From Aquatica leii (lineage: Eukaryota; Arthropoda; Insecta; Coleoptera; Lampyridae), in the NCBI GenBank assembly GCA_035610365.1, contig CM069432.1, forward strand, positions 4,774,001 to 4,838,000: a stretch of DNA of 64,000 nucleotides. Reading direction: 5' to 3'. The notes beneath the pieces were generated by a model. The model made no database searches. It was not told where the DNA came from and saw only the letters and a list, made by a program, of their open reading frames with translations. Below are positions 1-10,849 of the stretch, piece by piece (positions within the stretch are counted from its first letter, which is position 1; the number at the start of each line of letters is the position of its first letter). Made by a program: the position numbers and the translations under genes.

Positions 1-600
1 TACGTAAGGTTCAAACTTCATAATTTGTGTTTGCAATATTTAATAAACAAATTAATAAGAATTATTCGCTGTTCTTATAATGTTCCATTAATTATAAATT
101 TTATTCTGAAGAATGACCTAAGATAAAACAATTTTGTAGGTTCCATTGCTTGGAACAGTTAAATTTTATTTACTTGGAAAAATGTACGTTTTTCTACGAC
201 TAACAGACAATACGATACATTGTATGTTTAATTGCGATTAGGCAACGTTGTGCATTGTGATTGTGTAATTTCATTTCCGTACAGGTCAAAGTCATTTCCG
301 TACAGGTCAAACCCATTAACGTACAGGATAATGAATTATAAAAACATAAATTGTTAAGGGGATACATTGTTATTGGTTATTTAATAATGTTATTTAAATT
401 ATCAGTCCACCAATAATAAATTCAAACTTTTAATATGTATTTTACATATGTTTCGAGCCTGCAATTATAAAGTTCATCTTCAGAAAACTATAAAAAATAT
501 TAACAACTCATAAAAAGTTAAATTACAACAATTTTTAAACTTACATTTTTTTATTTTTTGAAAAATGTCAAATATGAGAATTTGTAACTAGATATTTAAA
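1..600. other. AT-rich non-coding edge, including the tail of a Penelope-like element
   Basis: I see no coding sequence here. A 21-bp tandem repeat lies at 271-327. From about 420 to 600 the sequence is probably the non-coding 3' tail of the Penelope-like element that follows on the minus strand, because it directly abuts that element's GIY-YIG domain. Confidence 0.5.
271..327. repeat. 21-bp tandem repeat, 2.7 copies
   Basis: The unit TCATTTCCGTACAGGTCAAA plus one variable base occurs at 271-291 and 292-312. A degenerate third partial copy runs to 327 and keeps the GTACAGG core. It is a short local duplication with no sign of function. Confidence 0.8.
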
Positions 601-1695
601 AAGTAAAAAATGTAAGTTTTACAAAATGTTAAATGTAAATAAAAGGAAGATGGTACAATTTAGAATTTGTTTGTTATTAATGTTGTTAAAAGGATGAAAT
701 AATTTGTAAGAAAAAAGAGAATGACGATTACCTAAAACATGTTGCGCAAATGTAGATTTTACTGAATTTGGATTATTAATATATTTTGAAATATTTTTTA
801 AATATCTAAGATGTTCATTAAGTTGAGTTTGGAAAGATCTTTGTGTCATACCAATATAAAATTTTTGACAAGAACAAATTAATTTGTAAACTCCACTTTT
901 AGTTAAATTATTATTATTTAGAAAATTACAAGAAAAAAGATTCCGAAGAGATATTTCATTAGAAAAAGAAATCTTGAAATCGTTACCTTTACTTAATTTC
1001 TTAAAAAAATTAAGAAAATCTGGTATAAAAGGAACCGAAAAAAATTTGTTAGTAGAATTTGTTGAAATTGGTAATTTAGTGTAAGGTTATAAGCTACTTT
1101 TATCTTATGTTTACTTAGTATTTTTCCAATTTTGTCAGTTATGTTGGAAACAAAAGGTAGAATAACAAAGTTTTGGTTAATAGTTGAATCATCTGTTAAA
1201 GTAGGTCTTGTCTTTGTTCTAAGAAACTTTTTAATTTGTTCTTTATTAAAACCATTTCTTATAAAAACTTTCTTAAGGTGTTCTAATTCTTCTTGTAATT
1301 TATCTTGGTGACAAATTATTGTTGCACGATTATATAATGTGCGAATCGTCCCAAGTTTCTGAGCTGGATGATGATGAGAATTTGCGTTTATGTATTGATC
1401 TGTATGTGTTGGTTTTCGATAAACTGAATGTATTAAAGTACCATCTGATTTTCTTTCTGTTTACATCAAGAAAAGGTAAGGTACCATTAATTTCTTTTTC
1501 AATACTAAATTTTATGTTTGGATGTCGATTGTTAAGGTATTGAAGAAACATTTGTAGTTCATCTAAACCATGAGACCAAATTGCAAAAACATCATCTACA
1601 TATCTTAGCCATAATTTTTTTTGGGCATATTTTAAGGCTTCTTCAAAATATTTATTTATTTCTGCGTCATTTTTTTTCGTAAAATTCTGTTTAAC
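600..1695 (-). pseudogene. Penelope-like element, RT and GIY-YIG endonuclease, 5'-truncated and frameshifted
   Basis: This is a remnant of a Penelope-like retroelement polyprotein. Reading down the minus strand from about 1690, the reverse transcriptase core shows LWLRYVDDVFAIW (catalytic YVDD near 1590), then the HPNIKF and LPFLDV blocks, then a KPTHTDQYIN-like block near 1400. The linker follows, and then a GIY-YIG-type block reading SGVYKLICSCQKFYIGMTQR near 840-900, ending at a stop near 619. Several frameshifts separate these blocks, so the copy is dead. The N-terminal half of the RT is absent above about 1695. Identification rests on the order RT then C-terminal GIY-YIG, which is diagnostic of Penelope-like elements. 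Confidence 0.85.
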
Positions 1696-2953
1696 TTTGA
1701 TTACTAACTAAATATAGAGTCGTAGAAAAAGTATTGTGTATAATTCGTAAAGAATGTGTATTGCCAACTCGTACGAATTGCCAACCTCGCCTTCGGCTCG
1801 GTTGCAAATTGTCATACTCGTTGTTGTTTTATCAAACTTCTTCAGTTAGGCGGCATATTACATATCACGCAGCTAAGTTGGTTTTCTTACATCTAGACGT
1901 AAATATCAATATAAGGCCTGTTTTACTATGGTAGTTTAAACTCCATTTAAATTTAAAATTTTGCCATATTATTCGTTAGTACAAAACTAAATTGAAAATT
2001 TAATAAAGTTTAATGGAATCGACGTTTGAAATGCTCATTGTAAAACCGGCTATAAAACTTTTAAAAATTACTTATACAAAATATAAGTGACATTAAACTT
2101 AATATTACTACAAAAATTAAAATCAATTACAGGAAAAATGTATTTAGAATATATACAATGTATATACAATATTATTAATGCATTTAACTACTTCTCATTG
2201 TAATTTATGCGACTATAATTAATTAAATGTGAAACAGAAGCTCGAAACCAAAATATAATATCTTCCACATGAAGAAGGTGACGAAAAATGTCAGAAATTT
2301 ATTTGAATAAATTTCGAAAGACATAAAATACATTAAGAAGGTTTCCGTTATGTTTCTTTCAAGCGTGGATCTAATGTATTAACCGAATTGATGAATATCG
2401 GTATTAAAGAACGTTTTAAGTTTTAAATTACGTTTTTTTTATACAGTTATAACGCAAACCGAATGTCAATTATCTTTGATTGAAGAAGAATTTATTACTA
2501 CTTTGAAGATTTAAACTCTTCGTTTGAAGGATGGCTGGAAATGTCATATAAACTATAAGAAAGATTTAAGATTTCATTTTAGATTTGTACCAACTAATGC
2601 GTTTAAATTATTTAGAAGTTTATTAATAGAGCATATCGCTCAGATTTACGTCTTTAAGATTCATCAATTCTTCAAACGCCATTAATCACAGTGATTCTAT
2701 ACACGACGTGAAGAAATTGTTTTTTAAATACAAACAATTTTTTGTTAACACTAAGAAAAATTTTCTTTGCGATTTGAGTTTTGTATCTAAACTAGTTGAG
2801 CCGACAGACGTTGTCCTGTCTTAACTATGAATATTGAATTCGAATTGGTATAATAATTAATTAAAAAAATATTCAAAAACATAATGTTTATTATTGTAAT
2901 GCTCTATGATACACAACATTCTTCGTTTTATTTTCTGGTGCGTATATGAATAG
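1696..2953. other. non-coding AT-rich DNA
   Basis: I find no gene. The one notable item is an imperfect hairpin at 1781-1804, with arms CAACCTCGCC and GGCTCGGTTG around TTC, which is GC-rich against its surroundings and resembles the end of a small DNA element. The open frame at 1734-1934 shows no recognisable protein signature. Confidence 0.5.
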
Positions 2954-2961
2954 GTTTGTTG

Positions 2962-4094
2962 CAGTGGCGGCTTCTCTATTAGGTCATTTCGTCAATGACC
3001 CTCCAAAAATGAATAAGAAAGTGCTTTAAAATTGCAGAAAATTTGCGTTTAAATCAAATTATCTGCGTTTAAATAATTGTCAATTTAAACGCATCAGATA
3101 CGAAAGCTTGCGAATTTATCCGAGGCGGACACGTACTTGTCTTCGCATTTACATTATATTACGATGATAGTTATTGTAATCAAGAGTGAGACTCACATAA
3201 TACAATTTTATGCGAGTTAGAAAAGAAGATAAGCAAATGTTTAAATGCTTTCGCAGGGTCTTCAGCCGGGCCGCCTACGCACTTAGTGCAATTATCTTTG
3301 AGTGCAATGCTTACATTGCTTACGTGACTTACGTCATCTATCGTTATCTTCGCAGCACGTGTGTGTTAAATACAGATTTCTTATCACATATGGCAAACTT
3401 TACAGTCGATTTTCTTAGTTGATCGATAATATTCCTTTGTAAGGGACGACTTATCGTTTTTGTTTCATAATAACTGTGGTACAAGACGTTAAAAAATGAA
3501 TAGCTAATAATTGTTTACACATCTAGAATTTAAATTTAATGTTTGTCCTCAGCCTTTACTTCAAATTTGACCAACCAGTAAACATAAAAAAGAAGTTTAC
3601 AGTAATTTTAAACAATTTGTGTATGATGCGTTAGATTGGATTTGTGGATTTGAAATAAATGATAGATTTTAGTGTTTTATGTTTACTGTTTTCAGATGAT
3701 GCATTAATCATTATGTTGTAAAAATAATGTTACGGATTTATAGCATTTAAAAGAAAAAGTAAAAACCAATTGTGAGGTCAATGTAAAAACTAAAAATAGA
3801 TACATATATTAAATAAAACATTTGATTGACTTTACAATGGAAAGAGAGCGATATCTCTCTCTGTTAAAAAGACTTCAAACATATCTACGCAATTGGAAAT
3901 ACTATGAGACAAGAAAGATGTGCATTTCTATGCTAAGCATTAAAAAATTATTGTAAATTTGAATGAGGTTGTTATTGATTATTTTATATAAATATATAAA
4001 TCACGTTACTGTAAGAATGTTTTTTAGCGTTTTTGCGATCATTGCGTTTTTTTATAAATGACCCTCTTGTATGATTGACCACCAGCCGCCACTG
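2962..4094. mobile_element. non-autonomous hAT element, 1133 bp, with 8-bp target duplication
   Basis: The left end starts CAGTGGCGGCTT at 2962 and the right end finishes AGCCGCCACTG at 4094, giving about 12 bp of terminal inverted repeat; both ends then carry AATGACCCTC-like subterminal sequence. The element is flanked by a perfect 8-bp direct repeat GTTTGTTG at 2954-2961 and 4095-4102. An 8-bp target duplication with CAGTGGCGG-type ends fits the hAT superfamily. The interior has no transposase frame, so it would need a transposase supplied elsewhere. The ORF at 3210-3422 inside it has no recognisable homology. Confidence 0.85.
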
Positions 4095-4248
4095 GTTTGT
4101 TGGTATGCCAACATGGAAACAGGCGACATACAACTGGCCTTGTGAAAAACATGAATTTTCAAGATTGATGCCACAAACAATTAGCGACTACCCTTGCCAT
4201 GTGTTTATCCACATTGCAAATGCTAGTCGCACTGGAAATTGTAACCGT

Positions 4249-4290
4249 TTAACCTTTCGGCGCTGGCGAGCGGTCCGCAGATGTGTCTGT
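4249..4290 (+). repeat. piggyBac 5' terminus at a TTAA target site
   Basis: TTAA at 4249-4252 is followed by CCTTTCGGCGCTGGCGAG, a C-rich start of the kind seen at piggyBac ends. A subterminal GGTCCGC (about 4271) is met by GCGGAC near 4434 in opposite orientation, as in piggyBac subterminal inverted repeats. It lies 240 bp upstream of the piggyBac transposase frame, so the 5' end of this copy appears intact. No matching 3' end is visible, because Helitron sequence begins right after the transposase. Confidence 0.7.
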
Positions 4291-4488
4291 TTCTGGATTT
4301 CCCAGAAACTCCCGTACTTCTATACTTCACCCGTCTCGGTATTCTTCAAGGTTATTTTAAAGATCATGATTTAAAAATTACAAGGGGATTGGTGCAGTCG
4401 TGTGTATTCTAAAAAGATTGCGGAGTGAGATTCCGCGGACAGTAACAAATTTATACTTTTTGTAATTTATTACTTGAAATAGTAATTA

Positions 4489-5930
4489 TTGAAATTTGCA
4501 CAAGAGCAGGAGCGACTGCATAAACTGCTATTAGAGTCCCTGAACGAGGATGATAAAAATGAAGTAGAAGTTATGAATGATTGGCATGAAGATGACGATG
4601 TAGAGGATATATTAGAAGCACAAGAATTGAGTTCTGACACGGATCAGGACATTTCTGAAGATGAGGTAGAAGAACCTGTTCCAGCAAGTCCATTTTTTAT
4701 TAGTAAAGATGGACCCAAGTGGTCCAAACATGATCCTCCTTCAACGAGAACTTGTTTAGAGAATATTATTACGCGTTTACCTGGTCCTAAAGCAGCTATA
4801 AAGAACTTGAAAAGTGCTTGAGAAATATAAACAAAATTACGCCCATGAAAGAAATGCCAGAGAGACCGACATACCTGAGATTGAATCCCTAATTAGTTTA
4901 CTCTATTTGGCAGGAGTACTAAAGTCAAGTCGTCTAAATCTGGATGAATTATGGAACAACGAGGGAACTGGTGTTGAACAATTTCGTCTCACCGTGTCTA
5001 AATTTCGTTTTATGTTCTTGTTGTAACATTTGCGATTTGATGACACCGATACACGTGTTGAGACGCGAAACATAGACAAAATGCCCCCAATAAGAGAAAT
5101 ATTTGACTCAATTGTCGAAAAATGTAAATCTGCGTATACTTCATTTCAAAATGTTACGATAGATGAAAAATTAGAAGCGTTTCGCGGAAGATGCAGCTTT
5201 CGCCAATACATTCCCAGCAAGCCGAATAAGTATGGGTCAAAAATTCATGCAATAGTAGACTCGAAGACTTTTTACGCATGCAATTTGGAGGTGTATGTCG
5301 GCAAACAACCAGAAGGACTTTATTTCTTGGATAATTCCTCTTTGGCGCTGGTTCAATGACTAGTTGAACCAATAAGACATTCAAAAAGAAACGTAACGTG
5401 ATAATTGGTTTACCAGTCTCCCATTGGTACGCACTTTGTATACACTTACATTTTTGGGAACCGTTAGAAAAAATAAGCGAGAGGTACCTTTAGAAACTTC
5501 AAATTCAACCCAAAGACCAGTAAGTACAACTATGTTTACATTTGAAAAAAATGTAACATTGGTGTCGTATATCCTAAAAAAGAAGAAAAACGTATTACTA
5601 ATATCAAGTCTTCATTACGACAATAAGATTGACGAAGCAACAAGAAAACCTGAAATGATTATTAATTATAATGAGTCTAAGGGTGGGGTAGATACATTAG
5701 ATAAAATGTGTGCGGCATATAATATGGCTGGGGTAAATTCCATGGTACTGTTTTTTCTACAAAACCCTGACCAAATAATAATGCGTAGAAGACAATTTTT
5801 GCATATTTTGGTTTCCAAATTGGCTAATAATTATCTTGGTACTAGAGCGATCCAAACCAACATTCCCAAAACAATTACGGCTAGACTGAAAAAAATACTA
5901 CAAATTGAAAATCCGCAACCTGTCGAATAG
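4489..5930 (+). pseudogene. piggyBac-like transposase, broken by stops and frameshifts
   Basis: This is a degraded piggyBac DDD transposase. An acidic N-terminal region (about 4489-4700, rich in D and E) precedes the domain starting near 4814. The block TIDEKLEAFRGRC (about 5160) holds the first catalytic Asp, DNWFTS (5400) the second, and NESKGGVDTLDKM (about 5671-5709) the third. The reading frame changes from 1 to 2 near 4814 and from 2 to 3 near 5370-5397. An in-frame TAA sits at 5024-5026. The cysteine-rich tail is not visible after the stop near 5930. All three catalytic aspartates survive although the gene is dead. The first listed codon is TTG, so the true start is uncertain. Confidence 0.9.
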
Positions 5931-7069
5931 CATGTCGTTGGGAATCAAAAGAATCCGTATAATTAAAACGTCTTCGCTTTTGTACCCTATCAAAATTGTG
6001 GCTTCGATGACGTTGTTTAGTTTCATTGCAAGTCGGGTACCGTTATAAAAACGTGGCTGGTTTATATTCCGCAACATACTTATTACCGATCCGATTGCAG
6101 ATTATGAGGTGGTAAAATTCCAGCGAACTTAAGAATTTCGTTGGATAGTTGACAACATCATCTTGGTTAGTGACGAAATCAATCGATTTGTTTGTCATCA
6201 ATTCGCCAGTTAACTTAGTTTGAATTGGAAAATTTATTTCGTTGACATCAACGTTTTTTGCAGTCAATATAACTCGTTTAACCAAACATTTGAGCAATGT
6301 TTGGAAAAACCTTGTGGTTGAGTTTGGTCTTTGATTTAGTAAAGTGACAAAAATTGGTAGTTAATGTAATGTATTCAGATGATAAGTCAACAGGTAATTT
6401 GCCATTACCAATATCTAGCAATTGTTTGAAAAAACTTTCTCCAATTTGGTCGTTCTGAAATTTGACTCTCATGTTCATATTTAATTTCAGCGTTTTAACG
6501 TATTTCCATAAAATGGACGACTTTAAATTAACGTTAATTTCGTCGGCTGGCGTTGATCGTGGTATTACTGGTAATGTTTGGCTAAAATCACCTGGCAATA
6601 AAACCATTGCACCACCAAACCGGTTTTGGTTCTTTCGTAAATCTTGCAACGTCTTGTCTAATTCTTTTAAAGATTTTTTGTGTGTCATCGTGCACTCATC
6701 CCAAACTATTAACTTGCTTTGTTGCAACATTTTAGCCATCGCAGAATTTCTCGATAGGTTGCAAGTTAGAGTTTCATTTATTTGTATGTTCAACGGCAAC
6801 TTGAGTGCAGAATGAGCTGTAGCCAAAATCAATAATATCAAAAACGTTTTCTCAGTTCCACCAAAAACATCTAAGAAAAAAATCCGCCAGCTCCATCGTT
6901 TACTGCGTCGATTAAGCGTTGTCATTCCTAATTGTATTAATCCTTTATTGGGAACCATTAAGCACATGTCTTCGATTAAAATTAAAGCTTCATTGTGAAT
7001 TTCTTCGTTAATATGCAAATCTGAATTTGATGTCCTAAGTCGTTTCTGATGTAATATATATTCGGTCAT
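5931..7069 (-). pseudogene. Helitron helicase (Pif1-like) domain fragment
   Basis: This is part of the helicase region of a Helitron Rep/Hel protein. Read from 7069 down it shows NEALILIEDMC, then after a deletion FFLDVFGGTEKTFLI (degraded Walker A, GGTGKT changed to GGTEKT), KLIVWDECTM (Walker B, DEXX), GDFSQTLPVIP (motif III), and near 6130-6300 the block VNYPTKFLSSLE typical of the Helitron C-terminal helicase. A further in-family stretch, MLRNINQPRFYNGTRLA, follows near 6070 in another frame and continues to about 5935, where piggyBac sequence begins. The Rep nuclease domain and Helitron termini are not present in the window. Confidence 0.85.
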
Positions 7070-7084
7070 ATATTTGTTCTATAA

Positions 7085-7640
7085 TAGATCTTTCATTCTT
7101 ACTCACTAGTTTTCTAGTGTATTTATGGATATTCTTGTGCTCGAAGAAGGTATTTGTTATTATCCAGTCATTCTGTATACAAAAATCAATCAATCGTGAG
7201 CTTTTATTGTTGCTTTAGCTTCACCATATCTTCCTATCACTTGACCCGATTCCTCTGTTTTTCTTCCCACTCTTCGTCTGGCCCGTAGACTACAACAAGG
7301 GTTATTCTTGTTTGTTTCTCCATTTCTATTTCTACCTTTAATATTCTTTCAGAGACACCGGTCTATTTATGTATGTATTTTGCTTTCTCCTTTCTAATGA
7401 TGCATCCTACTCCTTTTTTAGCCCTCTGCGTCAGCGCTACCCCGCTGTATATCAATATATGTCCTTCTTGTATTTCCATTTCCTTTTTCCCTTTTTTCTT
7501 TGTTTCTGTTAAGTCTAGTAGGTCTAGATTCTAGTGTTCCATGTGCCTATTTTTTAGTACCTTTTACTTTTAAACTTTTCCATTTCATTTTTACTTTTTA
7601 GGTTTTTCTCGCTATTGATTTCTTGTCTAGTTTGTTCTTT
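7085..7640 (-). pseudogene. LINE endonuclease domain (APE type), 3'-truncated
   Basis: Minus-strand translation in shifting frames gives IGTWNT near 7540, then LTETKKKGKKEMEIQEGHIL and KKGVGCIIRK, then ITLVVVYGPDEEWEE near 7300, then a block related to RLIDFCIQNDWIITNTFF and HKNIHKYTRK at about 7090-7170. These are the N-terminal half of the apurinic-like endonuclease of a non-LTR retrotransposon. Sequence stops abruptly near 7085, where the second half of EN and all of RT are missing. The fragment at 38.8-39.7 kb belongs to a similar endonuclease group. Confidence 0.75.
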
Positions 7641-7702
7641 TTTCATATCTTTTATCATTGCCGTGTCCGTCCTCATGCATTCCTTTTGGTTTTAATTATT
7701 AA

Positions 7703-8210
7703 TTAGTTTTTTGGAGTTTTACTTGTTATCTTATCCTTCTGATTTATTTCTTCTAGCTCATTGTTTTCTTTGTTCCATTTGCATTCCTTTCCATCTATAA
7801 ACAGTTTTTGGTAGCTACTTTTAACTGTTCTTCCTTTCTCTCTTACTATATTTCTAATTTGTATTTCTATAGCCCTTTCTTGCTTAGTTAAGTCGTTCTT
7901 TATGAATATTTTCTCTCCATTTGATTTCCTTAATTTGGATTTGTGTGTCATTATCTCTATTTTATCATTTATGTTTTCTAGTTCAATTATACTGACTTTT
8001 GCTCCCGTTTTGTAGGCTGTTTTGATTTGGATATTAATTTTTAGTTCTTCTTTTATAAAGCCTTCCATTTCCTGTTTGATTTCCGCAGCTTTATTTGAAT
8101 TATTCGTTATTCCGTATACTACTAAATTATTCCGTCTCTTATCCCTTTCTATTTTTTCCAGCCTATCTGTGGTGCTTTGTAATTCTTTTTTTATCTTTTT
8201 CTAAGTACTT
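7703..8210 (-). pseudogene. LINE ORF1 protein (nucleic-acid-binding, coiled-coil start)
   Basis: The frame starting near 8210 reads a charged coiled-coil-like helix (KELQSTTDRLEKIERDKRR), then NNLVVYGITN, the beginning of an RNA-recognition-like fold. It continues through IKNDLTKQERAIEIQIRNI to a stop at 7703. This layout matches ORF1 of many insect LINEs, including the ORF1 at 44.1-44.9 kb in this window. The order ORF1 then endonuclease (7640 downward) on the minus strand is the normal LINE order, so both pieces come from one insertion. The upstream boundary is not resolved. Confidence 0.75.
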
Positions 8211-8359
8211 TTTATGATGGTATTCTCATCCTTTTTTACCCATAGCTGTCCCAAATGTTTGTATATATTGACTATGCCCATACGTAAAAAAGCTGGATGT
8301 AAAGAAGAACTCAACTATAGTTAGGAACTCATTAAGGCTAAGTGTCGTAAAACTACATA

Positions 8360-9415
8360 TCTGTGACCAATATTTGGTAATCCAGCATCACCCATCCTAG
8401 CTAACTTAACTATGTATGACTTACTGACATTTGTTAAGTCAAAACTATCTTTTAACCCTGTATTTATGTGTGTCTACGTTAATGGCATTATTACTTGCAT
8501 TCCTAAACATTTAGTTATTGAAACATTAGATATATTTAATAACTATAATTTTAACATTCAATTTACGTATGAGTTAGAAAAAGATAGTTGTATACCTTTT
8601 TTAGATGTCCTTCTGATTAGAGATATGGATAATAATACAATTTTAACTGACTGGTACACTAAACCTATCGCTTCTAATAGGATCATTAATTATTTCTCTA
8701 GACATCCTCATAATCAAAAAATTAACATAATTAAAAGTATGATCAATAAAATCTTAAAACTTAGCAGTATACAATTTCATGGAAAAAACTTATTGATTCT
8801 TAAAAACATTTTAAAAGATAATAATTATTCATATCATTTAATCAAGAACATGCTTAAACCTACACCATTGTTACCAATCATGCAACTTAAATTAAACACG
8901 AATGTTTCACCTACTAACAGTATATAATACAAAAAACTTATTAACATCCCAGGTTGAAGTAATAATATAATTAACATTTTAGAAAAATCTGATCATGTCA
9001 AAATTGTTCTCTATAACCATAACACTATACACAAAAATATTTATAGAAAACTAAAAAACAAAACTAACATCTTAGACAAATCATACGTTGTATATAAAAT
9101 CAATTGTAAACAATGCAATAAATATTATATCGGCCAAACAAAACAAAAGGTTAAAAATAGAATTAAAAACCATAACTATGATTGCAATAAAAAAACTGTA
9201 GATACTGGCCTAACTTTCCATCATGTCGAGGACAATCATGATTTTGATTTTGACAATCCACAAGTTTTGGATGTAGAACTAAATTTAAAAAAAAGACTAA
9301 TATCTGAGATGCTCTTTATTAATTTATATAATGATAATGTAAATTTCAAGACGGATACTCAAAATCTGAATCCCATTTATAACAACATTATTAGCAAATG
9401 TAAACGTATTTACTA
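8360..9415 (+). pseudogene. Penelope-like element, RT fragment plus GIY-YIG endonuclease
   Basis: RT sequence begins near 8368 with FGNPASPILANLTMY (counterpart of the G-S-P-L-S-P-I-I-A-N block), followed by FMCVYVNGIITCIP, where the catalytic YVDD has become YVNG. CIPFLDVLL and DWYTKPIASNRIINYFSRHP follow in the same frame to 8927. After a short break the frame at about 8935-9413 continues with VVYKINCKQCNKYYIGQTKQ, a GIY-YIG nuclease with the CxxC-type knuckle before it, and ends at a stop near 9415. The 5' half of RT is missing and the active site is mutated, so this copy cannot be active. Confidence 0.88.
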
Positions 9416-9984
9416 AATTGTTTGTCACTTAATTTTATAACAACTAACAAAATTACGTTAATCTTATCATTATAAATACAAATTCTCACGCTTATCAGTT
9501 GTTAAAGTGTACATTACTTTAATTCTATCATTGAGATTCAGCATATGTGTGGGTTATGTTTGTGTCGTATAAGTTTATATGTCTTCGTGCTTTCCTACTT
9601 TGTCCATGTTTTAATTTTATGTATATTTGGGCAGAAATTAAACATTCCACTGTGAGGTAAGATTAATTATTTCTTTTACTCAAGCGTAATATTGGTGAAC
9701 AAATAAGATTTTGATAATTTGTTGTTTGTTTTCATTTTTACTGTAAATTGTAATTTATTATTCTAGTTCGTAAGTTTTTAATTATATTGACAATTAAAAT
9801 ATGTTCGACTCATATACTTGTATAATTAATTATAATTACTATCCAGTATAGATTTGCTTGATGAAGTTGACACAATAGCCAACAAAACGTAGCCACAATT
9901 ACTACAGAGTTTTCTTTCTGAGTTGTGCCTATCCTCCACATCGAGGGATTTATGGTCGCATAGAAACACACTAAACTAACAATT
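9416..9984 (+). other. Penelope-like element non-coding 3' tail
   Basis: This AT-rich stretch follows the GIY-YIG stop. It holds TTGATGAAGTTGACACAATAG followed by CCAACAAAACGTAGCC at about 9857-9894, a GATGA...AACGTAG arrangement common in Penelope-like 3' regions. hAT sequence on the opposite strand begins just after about 9984. I see no gene. Confidence 0.5.
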
Positions 9985-10838
9985 TTTTTATGTTATTTTC
10001 AAAGTTTCCTTCGCTTATTTCTAACAGAGCATCATAAACCTCTCCAAGTTGGTACCTTAAAGGAGTTATTGCATCTATTCTACTAGACCATCGAGTATCC
10101 GATAAAGGTTTTAAAGTTAAATTTGTTACATTTAATAAATTAGATTTCAGAATTGACCAGCGTTTAGTAGAAGCTAAAAAAAAACAGCTCTTGAACTAAA
10201 GGAAAAAAGTTGATGCTTAAAGTATTCGATTTTGCGTCATCATTGACGACTAAATTTAGGGTATGATTGCAACAATTAACAAAGAAAGCTGTCGGATTGA
10301 AATCTAAAATTTGTTTTTAGACCATTATGCCTACCACGCATAACTGCCCCATTGTAGTAACCCTGATCTCGCCATTGATATTTAAGCCTTTATTCTCTAA
10401 CGCCGACAAAAGAAATTTTGTCAAGCTTTCAGTCGACACATCATCTATAGGACAAAATAATAAAAAATGTTCTTCTATACTAATTCCCGTGCTCTTCAAA
10501 TTAACAAATCTTATACAAACTGAAATTTGTTCTTGGTGACTAGGATCAGGAGCGCAGTCTAATAATATGGAATAATATTTTGCTTTTTTAGTTAGTTTTA
10601 AAATTTTGGATTTGATAATTTCACCGATCAAGTTGATTATTTTATTTTGTATTTTATTTCCGTTATAGTTTTTGTGATATTTATTTGAGAGCGTTTGGTA
10701 TGTTCTGACATAATCGGGTCGAATTTGGAAATCGTTTCTATCCATTTTAAAAAGTTGCCATTGTTTTCCTCAAACAACTTATTACTACTTCAACGAAAAG
10801 CTAAATTTTGCTGACCTAAAAACTTGTAACCGGCGTTG
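9985..10838 (-). pseudogene. ZMYM-type hAT transposase, C-terminal half
   Basis: This is the downstream half of a hAT transposase of the type annotated in insects as zinc finger MYM-type-like. From 10838 down the minus strand: GYKFLGQQNLAFR, LFEENNGNFLKWIE and SKFDPIMSEH. After a frameshift near 10690 come SNKYHKNYNGNKIQN, AKYYSILLDCAPDPSHQEQ (DDE-region aspartate in LLD), IEEHFLLF and INGEIR. Past 10320 come KQILDFNPTAFFVNCCNHTL and PLSDTRWSSRIDAI, ending near NFENNIKK at about 9990. Stops and at least one frameshift are present. The N-terminal half lies at 12617-13400, separated by the insertion at 10850-12608. Confidence 0.85.
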
Positions 10839-10849
10839 GATTTTAGCAG

